Shown here: one piece after another, positions 45,819 to 55,065 of the stretch | Numbering within the stretch: the first letter of the stretch is position 1 | Layout of the letters: each line of letters starts with the position of its first letter | Source: Pseudomonadota bacterium | GTDB taxonomy: Bacteria > Pseudomonadota > Gammaproteobacteria > Xanthomonadales > Rhodanobacteraceae | Length of the DNA: 64,000 nucleotides | Direction of reading: 5' to 3' | NCBI GenBank assembly: GCA_018240565.1 | Contig: JAFEFO010000037.1 | Coordinates: forward strand, 1-64,000 | Translations under genes and position numbers: made by a program | Notes under the pieces: model-generated | Database searches by the model: none | The model's input: only the letters and a program-made list of their open reading frames with translations | Told to the model about the DNA's origin: nothing

Positions 45819-47497
45819 TCGTGTTCCCCCATCGGGATGCGTTTGCGCATGCGCAGGATATTGCCGTGTCCATCCGGCGCCGGCAGGATTTTCCAGTCGT
45901 CCATCAGCGCATCAATGAACGGCAATCCCAGGCCTCCGGGTTTGCATTCGGACAGATCGCGCAGCTTCAGGCACGCCGGATCGACCGCTGGCGCCTGGTC
46001 GCGCAACTCGAACACGAGGCGCTCGTGCTCGCGGCCTAGCCGCAGCGCGATTTTACGCGTGCACTCGCCGCCATAGGCATGACGGATGATATTGGTGCAG
46101 GCTTCATCCACCGCCAGCACCAGCTGGTCGCGCAGTTCCGGCGCAATGCCCTGCGCATCGAGCGCATGGCGCAGCGCCGCGCGCACGCCGCGCATCTGCG
46201 CCGCCTGCGCCGGAAACTCCAGTTCGAGCAAACCGTGTGCCTGTGCGCCGCGTGGTTCCTGCAACAACAACAGCGTGGTGTCGTCGACCAGTTTCAGGCG
46301 CTTGAGGTCGCCGAGCAGCGCGCGCAGCCGCGGCTCCGGCGCAAGCCCGGCGTGGCGCGCGATCAGTCCGCGCAGGCCGTTTTCGCCAAGCCGATCCGTG
46401 GCGCCGGTGCGCACGTCGGTGGCGCCGTCGGAAAACAGGTACAGCGCCTGCTTGCCGAGCGTGAATTCACGTTCGCCGTAGTCCGCTTCGGCGAGGATGC
46501 CCAGCGGCGGGCCATCGGCGGCAAGCTCCTCGAAATGCACGCCATCATGCAGCAACGCCGGCGGAAATCCGGCGCTGGCCAGTCGCACCGTGCCACTGCC
46601 GCGATCGTACTGGCCGACCGCGGCGCAGACGAAGCGGCCGTCGCGCACGAACCGGCACATCTGCGCGTTGACCTCGCCCAGCCACGCGCCCGGCGCCGGC
46701 GCACGCGTGCCGACCCAGCGCAACAGGCTCTCGACGCGCACCATCAGGAAGGCGGCGTCCAGGCCCTTGCCGGAAACATCGCCGATCACGAAGGCCAATC
46801 GCCCATCGGGCAGGTCGAAGAAGTCGAAGAAGTCGCCGGAAATTTCGTGTGCTGGCAGGTTCACGCCGCGGATCGGGAAATCGCCGCGACGGCGTTTGGG
46901 CAGCATGGATTTCTGCATGCGCCGCGCGAGTTCCAGTTCGCGCTGGATGCGCTGCTGTTCGACCAGTCCTTGCGCGAGTTGCGCATTGCCGATGGCCAAG
47001 GCGGCCGGCGCGGCGATCAGACGCAGGACTTCGGCGTCATCGGCGTCGAACAGACTGCCGTCGCGGCGGTTGATGATTTCCAACGCACCGATCGGTCCCT
47101 GCGCGGTGGCCAGCGGTGCGCACACGATGGAACGCGTGAGGAATCCGGTTTCCGCATCCACGCGCGCGTTCACGCGCGCGTCGGCGCTCGCATCGCGCAC
47201 GAGTTGGGTGGCGTTTTCGGCCACGCAGCGCCCGACCACGCCCTGGCCCACGGCCACGGTCAGGCCGGTGATGTCCACCGGCCCCTGGCATAGCCGGCAT
47301 TCGAGCACGCCGCGAGCGGGATCGAGCAGGAACAGCGAAGCCGCCTCGGCCTGCATGAAGTCGACGATGCGCGACACCGCCAGCGGGAAGGTTTCGCGCA
47401 GGTCCAGCGACAGCGCCAGCGACTGGCTCAGGTCCGCCAGAAAACGCAGCGCACGCCGCTCTCCGTTCCCCGCTGCGGCGAGCGGGACGGCGTTCAC
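45815..47497 (-). CDS. GAF / PP2C phosphatase / HATPase regulator (RsbU-RsbW fusion)
   Basis: 560-residue cytoplasmic regulator. It starts with a GAF sensor domain (about 15-170), then an RsbU/SpoIIE-type PP2C phosphatase (about 195-415: GDFFDFFDLPDGRLAFVIGDVSGKGLDAA, FSDGATDVR), then an RsbW-like histidine-kinase-type ATPase (about 430-555: LAVDEACTNIIRHAYGG, GGLGLPFIDALMD). The single chain could both phosphorylate and dephosphorylate the STAS protein encoded next. It overlaps pssA by four bases. Confidence 0.9.
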   Translation of the reverse strand: MNAVPLAAAGNGERRALRFLADLSQSLALSLDLRETFPLAVSRIVDFMQAEAASLFLLDPARGVLECRLCQGPVDITGLTVAVGQGVVGRCVAENATQLVRDASADARVNARVDAETGFLTRSIVCAPLATAQGPIGALEIINRRDGSLFDADDAEVLRLIAAPAALAIGNAQLAQGLVEQQRIQRELELARRMQKSMLPKRRRGDFPIRGVNLPAHEISGDFFDFFDLPDGRLAFVIGDVSGKGLDAAFLMVRVESLLRWVGTRAPAPGAWLGEVNAQMCRFVRDGRFVCAAVGQYDRGSGTVRLASAGFPPALLHDGVHFEELAADGPPLGILAEADYGEREFTLGKQALYLFSDGATDVRTGATDRLGENGLRGLIARHAGLAPEPRLRALLGDLKRLKLVDDTTLLLLQEPRGAQAHGLLELEFPAQAAQMRGVRAALRHALDAQGIAPELRDQLVLAVDEACTNIIRHAYGGECTRKIALRLGREHERLVFELRDQAPAVDPACLKLRDLSECKPGGLGLPFIDALMDDWKILPAPDGHGNILRMRKRIPMGEHE

Positions 47498-48282
47498 GGC
47501 GTCGGTGGCTCCGCGGCGTGCGATTCACGCCGGCTGCGCGCGCGGGCGCGTCCCCACAAGGTGACGATCGGTCCCGACAAGGCATAGATCGCGGCAATGC
47601 CGAACAACACGCGCGGCGGGTTCATCGCCAGTGCCACCAGGATCAGCACGATGAGGATGAGCCAGAAGAACGGCACCTTGTCCGAGCGCGGCCAGGACTT
47701 GAAACTGAAGTAGCGGAAGCGGCTGACCATCAGCAGTCCGGCAAGGATCGCCACCACTGGCGTCACGAACTGCACCTGCGCGCCGGTGAGGCCCAGGTCG
47801 AGCACCATCCACACATACGACATCGCCAGGCCCGCCCCGGCAGGTATCGCCAGGCCCTGGAAGAAGCGCTTGTCGGCGACGCCGACCTGGGTGTTGAAGC
47901 GCGCCAGGCGCAGCGCACCGCAGGCCGCGAAGATGAACGCCGCCGCCCAGCCGAACTTGCCCCAGGCGGGACCGAGTTGCTTGAGCGATTCCAGCGACCA
48001 CACGTACAGCACAAGTGCCGGCGCGACGCCAAAACTGACCAGGTCAGACAGCGAGTCGTACTGCACGCCGAATTCGCTTTGCGTATTGGTCAGGCGCGCG
48101 ACGCGGCCATCCAGGCCGTCGAACACGGCAGCGACGAAGACGGCGATCACCGCGTCGGCATACAGGCCGCCAATGGCTGCGATGATCGCGTAGAAACCCG
48201 CGAACATCGCCCCCGTGGTCAGCAGGTTCGGCAACAGATAGATGCCGCGATGCGGTTTGGGCTGGTTGGAAGGCGTGTCCAT
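47494..48282 (-). CDS. pssA: CDP-diacylglycerol-serine O-phosphatidyltransferase
   Basis: 262-residue membrane enzyme making phosphatidylserine, the precursor of phosphatidylethanolamine. The CDP-alcohol signature reads DGLDGRVARL...GVQYDSLSD (D-G-x2-A-R-x8-G-x3-D-x3-D). About seven helices. The start at 48282 gives MDTPSNQPKPHRGIYLLPNLLTTG, usual for the family. As first gene it places a regulator pair and a lipid transporter in a phospholipid context. Confidence 0.93.
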   Translation of the reverse strand: MDTPSNQPKPHRGIYLLPNLLTTGAMFAGFYAIIAAIGGLYADAVIAVFVAAVFDGLDGRVARLTNTQSEFGVQYDSLSDLVSFGVAPALVLYVWSLESLKQLGPAWGKFGWAAAFIFAACGALRLARFNTQVGVADKRFFQGLAIPAGAGLAMSYVWMVLDLGLTGAQVQFVTPVVAILAGLLMVSRFRYFSFKSWPRSDKVPFFWLILIVLILVALAMNPPRVLFGIAAIYALSGPIVTLWGRARARSRRESHAAEPPTP

Positions 48283-48432
48283 CCTTTCCCCGAAGTTCAA
48301 GCTTGTTGGCCGCAGTTTACCGCAAGGTGTGGCACCCACACGCTTTTCCATGAAGGGGGCTTGTGGCATAGTGCCTGCCGCCACAGGGGCAACATTGGGA
48401 GCTGCCGGCGCTGCCGGCTCGGGAGAACATCG

Positions 48433-48873
48433 ATGAATCGCATACTGGTGTTGCTGGCCCTGTCCGGCTTCATGCTTGGCGCCTACGCGACCGATCAGCA
48501 GGTGTACAAGTGGACGGATGCCGCCGGCGTGGTGCACTTCTCCGATGCGCCGCCGCCCAAGGACGCCAAGGACGTGCAACTGATGCGCGTGAGCGGCAGC
48601 GATCGTCCGCGCAGCGTGGACGCCCAGCCCAACGGCGAACCCGGCAGCAGTCAGGAAGGCGGCAACAATGGCGCCGCCAGCGCCGCGCCGGTCGATCCGA
48701 AGGATGCCAATGCCAAGGCCTGCGCGACCGCACGCAACAACCTGGACCTGCTGCAGAGCAAGATGCCGATCAGCGTGACCGGCGCGGATGGCAAGCCGAT
48801 ACCGCTGGACGACAAGGCGCGCGAAGCGCAGGTCGCTGCGGCCAATGCGAATATCGCGCTGTACTGCAAATAG
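48433..48873 (+). CDS. DUF4124 domain protein (first)
   Basis: 146-residue exported protein. A signal peptide ends near GAYA (residue 19), then a DUF4124 segment QQVYKWTDAAGVVHFSDAPP, a Gly/Ser/Asn-rich linker and a C-terminal part with two cysteines (KACATARNNLDLLQSK, ALYCK). Function unknown; such proteins are frequent in gammaproteobacteria. Confidence 0.8.
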   Translation: MNRILVLLALSGFMLGAYATDQQVYKWTDAAGVVHFSDAPPPKDAKDVQLMRVSGSDRPRSVDAQPNGEPGSSQEGGNNGAASAAPVDPKDANAKACATARNNLDLLQSKMPISVTGADGKPIPLDDKAREAQVAAANANIALYCK

Positions 48874-49144
48874 CCTGGCGCGCGGGCGCGCGCTGCTTGC
48901 TTTTGTCGTCCTGCTCGCGCTCGCGGCGGCGGCGTGGTGGTATTTCGCGCCGCACACCCTGCCCGGCTTCGTGCAGCGCAACCTGCCGCAATCGCCCACA
49001 TCCAACCCGCCGCTGTATGAATGGCGCGACGCGCAGGGCCATCTGCATGTGACCGATGTGCCGCCCACGGATCGGCCCTACAAGACCGTGCATTTCGACC
49101 CGAATGCGAACGTGTTGCCCAAGGGCGTGGCGCCGAGCAAGTAA
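48845..49144 (+). CDS. DUF4124 domain protein (second)
   Basis: 99-residue membrane-anchored protein with a helix near 17-37 (LLAFVVLLALAAAAWWYF) and a short DUF4124 segment PLYEWRDAQGHLHVTDVPPTDRPY. The start at 48845 overlaps the end of the first DUF4124 gene by 29 bases in another frame; a later non-ATG start cannot be excluded. Function unknown. Confidence 0.7.
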   Translation: MRISRCTANSLARGRALLAFVVLLALAAAAWWYFAPHTLPGFVQRNLPQSPTSNPPLYEWRDAQGHLHVTDVPPTDRPYKTVHFDPNANVLPKGVAPSK

Positions 49145-49198
49145 CTGCGCAGTCGGCTGCTACAATCGCCGATTCCCCTCCGCGATCGTTCGTTTGCC

Positions 49199-50896
49199 AT
49201 GCGCCTCTCAAAATTCCATCTCGCCACCGTCAAGGAAGTCCCCGCCGATGCGGAAATCGCCAGCCACCGCCTGATGCTGCGCGCGGGTATGCTGCGCAAG
49301 CATGCCGCGGGTCTTTACACCTGGTCGCCGCTGGGCCTGAAGGTGCTGAAGAAAGTGGAGAACATCGTGCGCGAGGAAATGGATCGCGCCGGCGCGCTGG
49401 AAGTCGCGATGCCGATCGTGCAGCCGCGCGAGTTGTGGGAAGAAACCGGTCGCTGGCAGAAATTCGGCCCGCAATTGCTCAAGATCAAGGATCGCAAGGA
49501 AGCCGAATACTGCTTCGCGCCGACCGCCGAAGAAGTCATCACCGATTTCGCGCGCAGCGAGCTGAAAAGCTACAAGCAGTTGCCGGTCAATTTTTACCAG
49601 ATCAATACCAAGTTCCGCGACGAGATTCGCCCGCGTTTCGGCGTGATGCGCGCGCGCGAATTCCTGATGAAAGATGCGTATTCGTTCCATCTGGACGAGG
49701 CCGACCTGAATCGCGAATACGACAATATGTACGCTGCCTACGGCCGCATCTTCGCGCGCCTGGGACTCGCGTTTCGCGCCGTCGCCGCCGACACCGGCGC
49801 GATCGGCGGCAGCCGCAGCCACGAGTTCCAGGTGCTCGCCGATTCCGGCGAGGACGCGATTGCGTTTTCCGACGCATCGGACTACGCCGCGAACGTCGAA
49901 CTTGCCTCGGCCCTTGCGCCCGGCGCGCGCGCATCCGCGAGCGAGGCGATGCGCGACGTGCCCACGCCAGGCAAGTCCACCTGCGCCGATGTCGCCGCCC
50001 TGCTCGGCATCGACATCCGGCGCACGGTGAAATCGGTGTGCGTGATCGGCGAGCAAGGGTTTGCCATGGCGCTGGTGCGCGGCGACCACGAGGTCAACGA
50101 AGTCAAATTGCAGAAGATCGCCGGGCTCGCCGACTATCGCCTCGCCAACGAACAGGAAATCATTGACGCACTTGGCGCCAAGCCGGGCTATCTGGGCCCT
50201 GTCGGAGCGGACCGCAAAAAGGTGCGCATCGTCGCCGATCGCGAGGTCGCGGCGATGGCGGATTTCGTCGTCGGTGCGAACAAGGTCGATTTCCATATCG
50301 CCGGCGTCAACTGGGGCCGCGATCTGGCCGAACCCGACGTCGTCGCCGATATCCGCAAGGTGATCGAAGGCGACGCCTCGCCCGATGGCAAGGGCACGCT
50401 CAAGATCGCGCGTGGCATCGAAGTCGGCCACGTATTCGCCCTCGGCATCAAGTATTCCGAGGCGATGAACGCGAGCGTGCTCGACGCCGACGGCAAGAAT
50501 CGCCCGATGCCGATGGGCTGCTACGGCATCGGCGTGTCGCGCATCGTCGCCGCGGCGATCGAACAGAACCACGACGCCGCCGGCATTATCTGGCCTGCGC
50601 CGATGGCGCCATGGCGCGTGGCGGTTTGCGTGATCAATCCGAAGAACGATGCGAAAGTGAACGAAGCGGCGAGCGCGTTGTACGACGAACTCAACGCCGC
50701 CGGCATCGAAACCTGCCTCGACGATCGCGGCCTGCGCCCCGGCGCGATGTTCGCCGACATCGAGCTGATCGGCATTCCGCATCGCATCGTGGTGTCCGAG
50801 CGCGGCCTTGCCGCCGGCACGTTCGAATATCGCGGGCGCCGCGATGCGGAAAGCCGCAACCTCAAACATGAGGAGCTGCTCGCGTTGCTGGGTTGA
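49199..50896 (+). CDS. proS: Prolyl-tRNA synthetase
   Basis: 565-residue bacterial-type class II synthetase. Motif 1 ([22 protein letters not shown]), motif 2 ([26 protein letters not shown]), a cis-editing insertion domain (about 225-390, including GVNWGRDL) and motif 3 ([19 protein letters not shown]) are present, followed by the anticodon-binding domain ([20 protein letters not shown]). ATG at 49199, [13 protein letters not shown]. Confidence 0.96.
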   Translation: MRLSKFHLATVKEVPADAEIASHRLMLRAGMLRKHAAGLYTWSPLGLKVLKKVENIVREEMDRAGALEVAMPIVQPRELWEETGRWQKFGPQLLKIKDRKEAEYCFAPTAEEVITDFARSELKSYKQLPVNFYQINTKFRDEIRPRFGVMRAREFLMKDAYSFHLDEADLNREYDNMYAAYGRIFARLGLAFRAVAADTGAIGGSRSHEFQVLADSGEDAIAFSDASDYAANVELASALAPGARASASEAMRDVPTPGKSTCADVAALLGIDIRRTVKSVCVIGEQGFAMALVRGDHEVNEVKLQKIAGLADYRLANEQEIIDALGAKPGYLGPVGADRKKVRIVADREVAAMADFVVGANKVDFHIAGVNWGRDLAEPDVVADIRKVIEGDASPDGKGTLKIARGIEVGHVFALGIKYSEAMNASVLDADGKNRPMPMGCYGIGVSRIVAAAIEQNHDAAGIIWPAPMAPWRVAVCVINPKNDAKVNEAASALYDELNAAGIETCLDDRGLRPGAMFADIELIGIPHRIVVSERGLAAGTFEYRGRRDAESRNLKHEELLALLG

Positions 50897-50902
50897 TGCG
50901 GC

Positions 50903-51766
50903 TTACTTCTTGATCAGACCCTTGACGCGATCCAGCCAGGAACTGCCGGCCGGCTTGTCGTCCACCGCGGCCGGCTTGGCGAAACTGCCGGACAGGCCCT
51001 GCTCGCGCTTCATCCGCGCCAGGTCCGCCTTCTGTTGCTCGCTGATCTTGGATTCCCAGCGCCGCTTGATCTGGTCCTGCTGCACCTTGGTGCGCAATTG
51101 CGCGCGGAACGAATCGGACAGCGCCTCCTGGAACAGGTTGCTGTCCTCGCGCATCAGGTAGCGCCCGATCGCGTCGAACGTGGCCTCGTTGAGCTGCGTG
51201 GCCGGCACGTTCTTGGTCGCCGTGCCGAGCGCGTCGAAGTTGACGAAGTTCATGCGCACCGCGGCGCTGTCGGCATCGGCGAAAAACGTCGCCGTCATCG
51301 GGATACGGCCCTTGGCGTTGAATTTGGCCGAAATCGTTTCACCATTGCCGTCTTTCTTCGGTTCGAGCACGCCACCCAGGTGGTAGCGCTGGAATGCGCC
51401 GGCGACGGTCTTGACCTTGCTCGCGCCGAGCACTTCGACGGTCGGACACTCCTCGCTCGCCACCGCGCAGTGGAAGCCCAGCACGATCTCGCGCGAGCCG
51501 GGTTGCTGGTTGAGCTTGAGGTCGTATTCGTGCTCGATGTAGCCGACGATGTCGCCGTAGCCGACCAGGGCATAGCGCAACGGCTTCTTCGGCTGCAGCA
51601 ACTTCAGGTTGGCGACGAGCTTGCCGAGGAATTCATGCAACGCCACCATGCCGGGCTCAAGCTGGGTGCGGAAGATCTGCTCGCGATCCGACTTGCGCTT
51701 TTCCGCATCGTCGGCGCTGGCCTTGCGTTGCTGTGCCTGCTGTTCGAGTTCGTCGAGCAATCCCAC
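50903..51766 (-). CDS. Conserved hypothetical cytoplasmic protein
   Basis: 287-residue protein without signal or membrane helix. The N-terminus is strongly charged and likely coiled coil (LLDELEQQAQQRKASADDAEKRK), a globular middle (about 40-200) is rich in beta strands, and a helical end contains RRWESKISEQQKADLARMKREQ. I recognise no domain. It ends seven bases from the proS stop (convergent) and may be a lineage-conserved protein of Xanthomonadales. Confidence 0.65.
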   Translation of the reverse strand: MGLLDELEQQAQQRKASADDAEKRKSDREQIFRTQLEPGMVALHEFLGKLVANLKLLQPKKPLRYALVGYGDIVGYIEHEYDLKLNQQPGSREIVLGFHCAVASEECPTVEVLGASKVKTVAGAFQRYHLGGVLEPKKDGNGETISAKFNAKGRIPMTATFFADADSAAVRMNFVNFDALGTATKNVPATQLNEATFDAIGRYLMREDSNLFQEALSDSFRAQLRTKVQQDQIKRRWESKISEQQKADLARMKREQGLSGSFAKPAAVDDKPAGSSWLDRVKGLIKK

Positions 51767-51918
51767 GGACCAATCCCCTTGCGCCGCCCGGGCGGGCCGG
51801 CGTTCAACCAGCGTTTAACTTAAGTCCAATGCCTGTCGCTTGCAAGGGCAACCTCGCCAGATTGTGCCGTGCATCGCCATTCGGCGCGGCGGCAAATACC
51901 GGTTTTTTGATTATCCGC

Positions 51919-51944
51919 CACGCCAATGGCATGCTATTGGCGTG
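51919..51944. promoter_or_regulatory. Perfect inverted repeat upstream of H-NS-like gene
   Basis: CACGCCAAT and ATTGGCGTG, a perfect 9-base inverted repeat with an 8-base spacer, lies about 50 bases before the H-NS-like gene in its AT-richer upstream region. It is followed by CGTTTTAG. It looks like an operator for a dimeric regulator, or a leader hairpin. Confidence 0.5.
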
Positions 51945-51995
51945 CGTTTTAGTCACGCATTGCAATTCAATCCATCGATTACGGAAACTCAGGCA

Positions 51996-52313
51996 ATGGC
52001 CATTGAACTGAAGAATCTCACCAAGAAACAACTCGCCGAACTCGCCCAACGCGTTGCCTCGCGCAGCCGCGAGCTGGATGTCGAGGAGCTCGACAAAGTC
52101 CGCGCCGACGTGCGCGCATACGCCCGCTCCAAGGGCTATTCCATCGAGCAGTTGTTCGGCGGTCGCGGCCGCAAGGGCAAACGCGGCAAGGTCGCGCCGA
52201 AGTTCCGCAATCCCGCCGATCCGGCGCAGACCTGGTCCGGCCGCGGCAAGCGCCCGCGCTGGTTCAATGCGGCACTGCGCAAAGGCAAGAAAGAACAGGA
52301 TTTGCTGATCTGA
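51996..52313 (+). CDS. H-NS family nucleoid protein
   Basis: 105-residue DNA-binding protein. The N-terminal coiled coil (LKNLTKKQLAELAQRVASRSRELDVEELDKVRADV) should oligomerise. The C-terminal core TWSGRGKRPRWFNAALRKG is the AT-hook-like H-NS motif that reads the minor groove, preceded by a basic linker (GRGRKGKRGKVAPKFRNP). Such proteins silence AT-rich, often acquired, genes. ATG at 51996. Confidence 0.9.
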   Translation: MAIELKNLTKKQLAELAQRVASRSRELDVEELDKVRADVRAYARSKGYSIEQLFGGRGRKGKRGKVAPKFRNPADPAQTWSGRGKRPRWFNAALRKGKKEQDLLI

Positions 52314-52387
52314 TTTGACGGCCTGCGCAACCCCATCCTGGGGTAGGCAGCCCGCGCGAGGCATCGCGCCCCGCGAAACGCGTTTCG

Positions 52388-53656
52388 TCACAGACTACGC
52401 CGCGGGGCAACAAGCAAGTCGCCGAACAGCAATCCGGCGACCAACGCCACCAGGATCGCCAGCAGGGTGAAGCCGACGTCCAGTCCTTGCGACACGTCGC
52501 GTTCGAACATCAGCGACAGCGTGCGGAAACCCACGCTGCCCGGCACCAGCAGAATGACGCCGGGTTCGCGCACGAGTGCGCCGGGGCGATGGGCGATGCG
52601 CGCGTAGAGGTTGCTCAGTGCGCCGATCGCCAGGCCCGCGAGGAACACGCCGAAATCCGGGCTGAACGCGGAACTGCCGTAATAGGCGATCACATAGCCG
52701 AGCGCGGCCGATGCCATCACCAGCAGATAGTCGCGCCGCGCCGCCTGGAAGAGCACCGCGAACGACAGGCTGCCGAATCCCAGCGCGACCCATTGCACCC
52801 AATCCGGAACGGCGGGCTGGTGCGCCGCCTGCGGCAGCCAATGCAGGGCGAGGGCGATCTGCGTCGCCGCCAGCGTGCCGAACGCGAGCTTGAGCAGGCT
52901 CATCATCGCGCCGGCCAGGCGCGCGACGCCGGATGCCAGGTGCTGCATCGACAATTCGCGCACCGCCGTGGTCAGGCTCAATCCCGGCAGCAGCACGATC
53001 AGGGCGGCGAGCACGACTGCCTTGACGTTGAGCGGTACCGCGAATGCACCGACTGCGGTGGCGACAAGGGTGGCGAGCAGGGCCGAGATCGCCTCGAAGC
53101 TAGCGCCCAGGCGCGGGCGCCCTTCGCTGGCCAGCGCGATCATGCCGATCAGCACGCCGATGCCGCCGGCGACGATGATGTCGGTCCAGGTCGAATGCAG
53201 GATCGCGGCGACCGCCGCGGCGGCGACGCCATAACTGGCCGCGGTGTACACGCGATTGCGTACGTTGCGGCGCCGATGGATGACACGCAACTGGCGCGCG
53301 CCTTCGCCGATGCCCAGCGTGCCGTCGATCACGCGATCGGCGATCGCATCGACCTCGCACAGCCTGCGCAGGTTGACGTCGCCGGGCGACAGGCGGATGA
53401 CCTGGGTGTGTTCGCTCAACGCGTCGTCCGCGTGGCCGCGCGAACTGAACGAAAGAATCAGCGCGGTCGGCGTGGACAGGCTGTTGCAGTTCAGTCCGAG
53501 GCGCGCGCTGACGCTATCGATCGCCGCTTCCAGGCGCGGCGCGGCGGCGCCGTACTGGTGCAGGCGCCGCGCCAGTTCGACGACGAAGCGCATGCGCGCC
53601 GCGGCATCTTCGGGCGTCATCGACGCAGGGCCTGGCTTGGCAGTCGGATCGTGCAT
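52388..53656 (-). CDS. ThrE-type threonine/serine exporter
   Basis: 422-residue fused exporter. The N-terminal ThrE domain (about 20-250) begins VVELARRLHQYGAAAPRLEAAI and has SFSSRG; the C-terminal DUF3815-like part adds more helices, in total about ten. The ATG follows the amidase stop without a gap, so both are one operon. By family it exports small amino acids. Confidence 0.85.
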   Translation of the reverse strand: MHDPTAKPGPASMTPEDAAARMRFVVELARRLHQYGAAAPRLEAAIDSVSARLGLNCNSLSTPTALILSFSSRGHADDALSEHTQVIRLSPGDVNLRRLCEVDAIADRVIDGTLGIGEGARQLRVIHRRRNVRNRVYTAASYGVAAAAVAAILHSTWTDIIVAGGIGVLIGMIALASEGRPRLGASFEAISALLATLVATAVGAFAVPLNVKAVVLAALIVLLPGLSLTTAVRELSMQHLASGVARLAGAMMSLLKLAFGTLAATQIALALHWLPQAAHQPAVPDWVQWVALGFGSLSFAVLFQAARRDYLLVMASAALGYVIAYYGSSAFSPDFGVFLAGLAIGALSNLYARIAHRPGALVREPGVILLVPGSVGFRTLSLMFERDVSQGLDVGFTLLAILVALVAGLLFGDLLVAPRRSL

Positions 53657-55039
53657 TCAGTCGCCGATCGGATAGGCGGGCGTCGCATCCAGCGCCGCCG
53701 CGCACACTTGCGCGAGATCGAGCAGGCGCAGGTCCGACCCCGGCGGGCCCATGAGCTGCAACCCGCATGGCAGGCCGTCCGCCGTGGTGCCCATCGGCAG
53801 GCTCACCGCCGGGCAACCGGCAAGATTGGCGAACGCGGTGAAATCGGCCTGATCGACCGGGGCAGATTCGCCATGCGCAAACGCGACATGCGGCGTGGTC
53901 GGCGTGACCAGCACGTCGACATCGGCAAACAGGCGGCGCGCCTTGAGCACGGCCGCGTCGAGCAGGCGATCGGCCGTCGCGTAGTCGGCAGCGGACTTGC
54001 CGCGCGCGTAGTCGAGCAGGCGCGCCAACTGCGGCGAAGCGCCAGCCAGCACCTGCGCAGGATACGCACCGAGTATTTCCGCCTCGACCAGCAGCAGGCC
54101 GGCGCGCCGCGCGGCGGGAATCGGAAAATCCGCGAAATCGACGCAGCGCCGATTCGGCAACTCATGCGCCAGCGTGTCCAGTGCGCGCGCAAAAACCGCT
54201 TCGACCGCGGCGCTCGTGCCCCACGCCGGCAAATCCGCGAGCACGCCCACGCGCAGCGTGTCCGGCTCCCAGTCGGGAAGATCCGGCTCGAGCCGCCGCC
54301 GGCGCGAACGCGGATCGGCCGCATCGTAGCCGGCGAGCACGTGGTAGAGCACGGCCAGGTCGTCCACGCTGCGCGCGAGCAGGCCCACGCAATCCAGCCG
54401 CCGCGCCGCCGGCGCGATGCCGCGCCAGGAGATCTCGCCTGCGGTCGGCTTGAATCCATAGACGCCGCAATAGCTCGCCGGGATGCGCACCGATCCGAGC
54501 GTATCGGTGCCGATCGCGGCCGCGCACAATCCGGCAGCCACCGCGGCGGCACTTCCGGCGGACGAGCCGCCGGGCGAGAAACCGTGTCGCCAGGGATTGT
54601 GTACATCGCCCCAATGCGGATTGGCGCCCTGCGCGCCAGGGCCTTCGTCCATGCCGGTCTTGCCCAGGATCACGGCGCCGGCGCCGCGCAGGCGCTCGAT
54701 CACCGCCGCATCACGCGCCGCGGGTGCGCGCGCGCCGGGCAGGCCCGCATGCGTGGGCAAGCCGACGACGTCGATATTGTCCTTGACCGCGACCGGCACG
54801 CCATCCAGGCGGCCGATCGTCTTGCCTTGCGCGCGCCGTGAATCCGATGCCTGCGCCTGCGCCAAAGCGCCCAGCGCATCGACGGCGACAAATGCATTCA
54901 GCCGCGCATTGGCTTGTGCGATGGCATCCAGGCAAGCCTGCGTCAACGACTCCGCGCGCACCTGCCCTGCGGCCAACCCATGCAATATCTGCCAGAGCGG
55001 TGCCCCGCGCAGCGGCCGTTCTGTTATCGTTTGCGTCAT
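53657..55039 (-). CDS. Amidase signature family hydrolase
   Basis: 460-residue amidase. Ser-cisSer-Lys triad: Lys in GVPVAVKDNIDVVG, the cis-Ser in GFSPGGSSAGSAAAVAAG and the nucleophile Ser in GTDTLGSVRIPASYCG, where Leu stands in place of the more common Gly. The substrate is unknown; AtzF-like or small aliphatic amides are possible. It is divergent from a GntR/HutC regulator, with 26 bases between starts, and is followed by a ThrE-type exporter, which suggests handling and release of an amide or amino compound. Confidence 0.85.
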   Translation of the reverse strand: MTQTITERPLRGAPLWQILHGLAAGQVRAESLTQACLDAIAQANARLNAFVAVDALGALAQAQASDSRRAQGKTIGRLDGVPVAVKDNIDVVGLPTHAGLPGARAPAARDAAVIERLRGAGAVILGKTGMDEGPGAQGANPHWGDVHNPWRHGFSPGGSSAGSAAAVAAGLCAAAIGTDTLGSVRIPASYCGVYGFKPTAGEISWRGIAPAARRLDCVGLLARSVDDLAVLYHVLAGYDAADPRSRRRRLEPDLPDWEPDTLRVGVLADLPAWGTSAAVEAVFARALDTLAHELPNRRCVDFADFPIPAARRAGLLLVEAEILGAYPAQVLAGASPQLARLLDYARGKSAADYATADRLLDAAVLKARRLFADVDVLVTPTTPHVAFAHGESAPVDQADFTAFANLAGCPAVSLPMGTTADGLPCGLQLMGPPGSDLRLLDLAQVCAAALDATPAYPIGD

Positions 55040-55065
55040 CGAATCCTCCCCGTTGTCCGTCGATT

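Noticed and set aside
52314..52387. Small palindromes after the H-NS-like gene (CCCC..GGGG, GAAACGCGTTTC) as a terminator
   Set aside because: No T run follows either stem, so I do not call a Rho-independent terminator.
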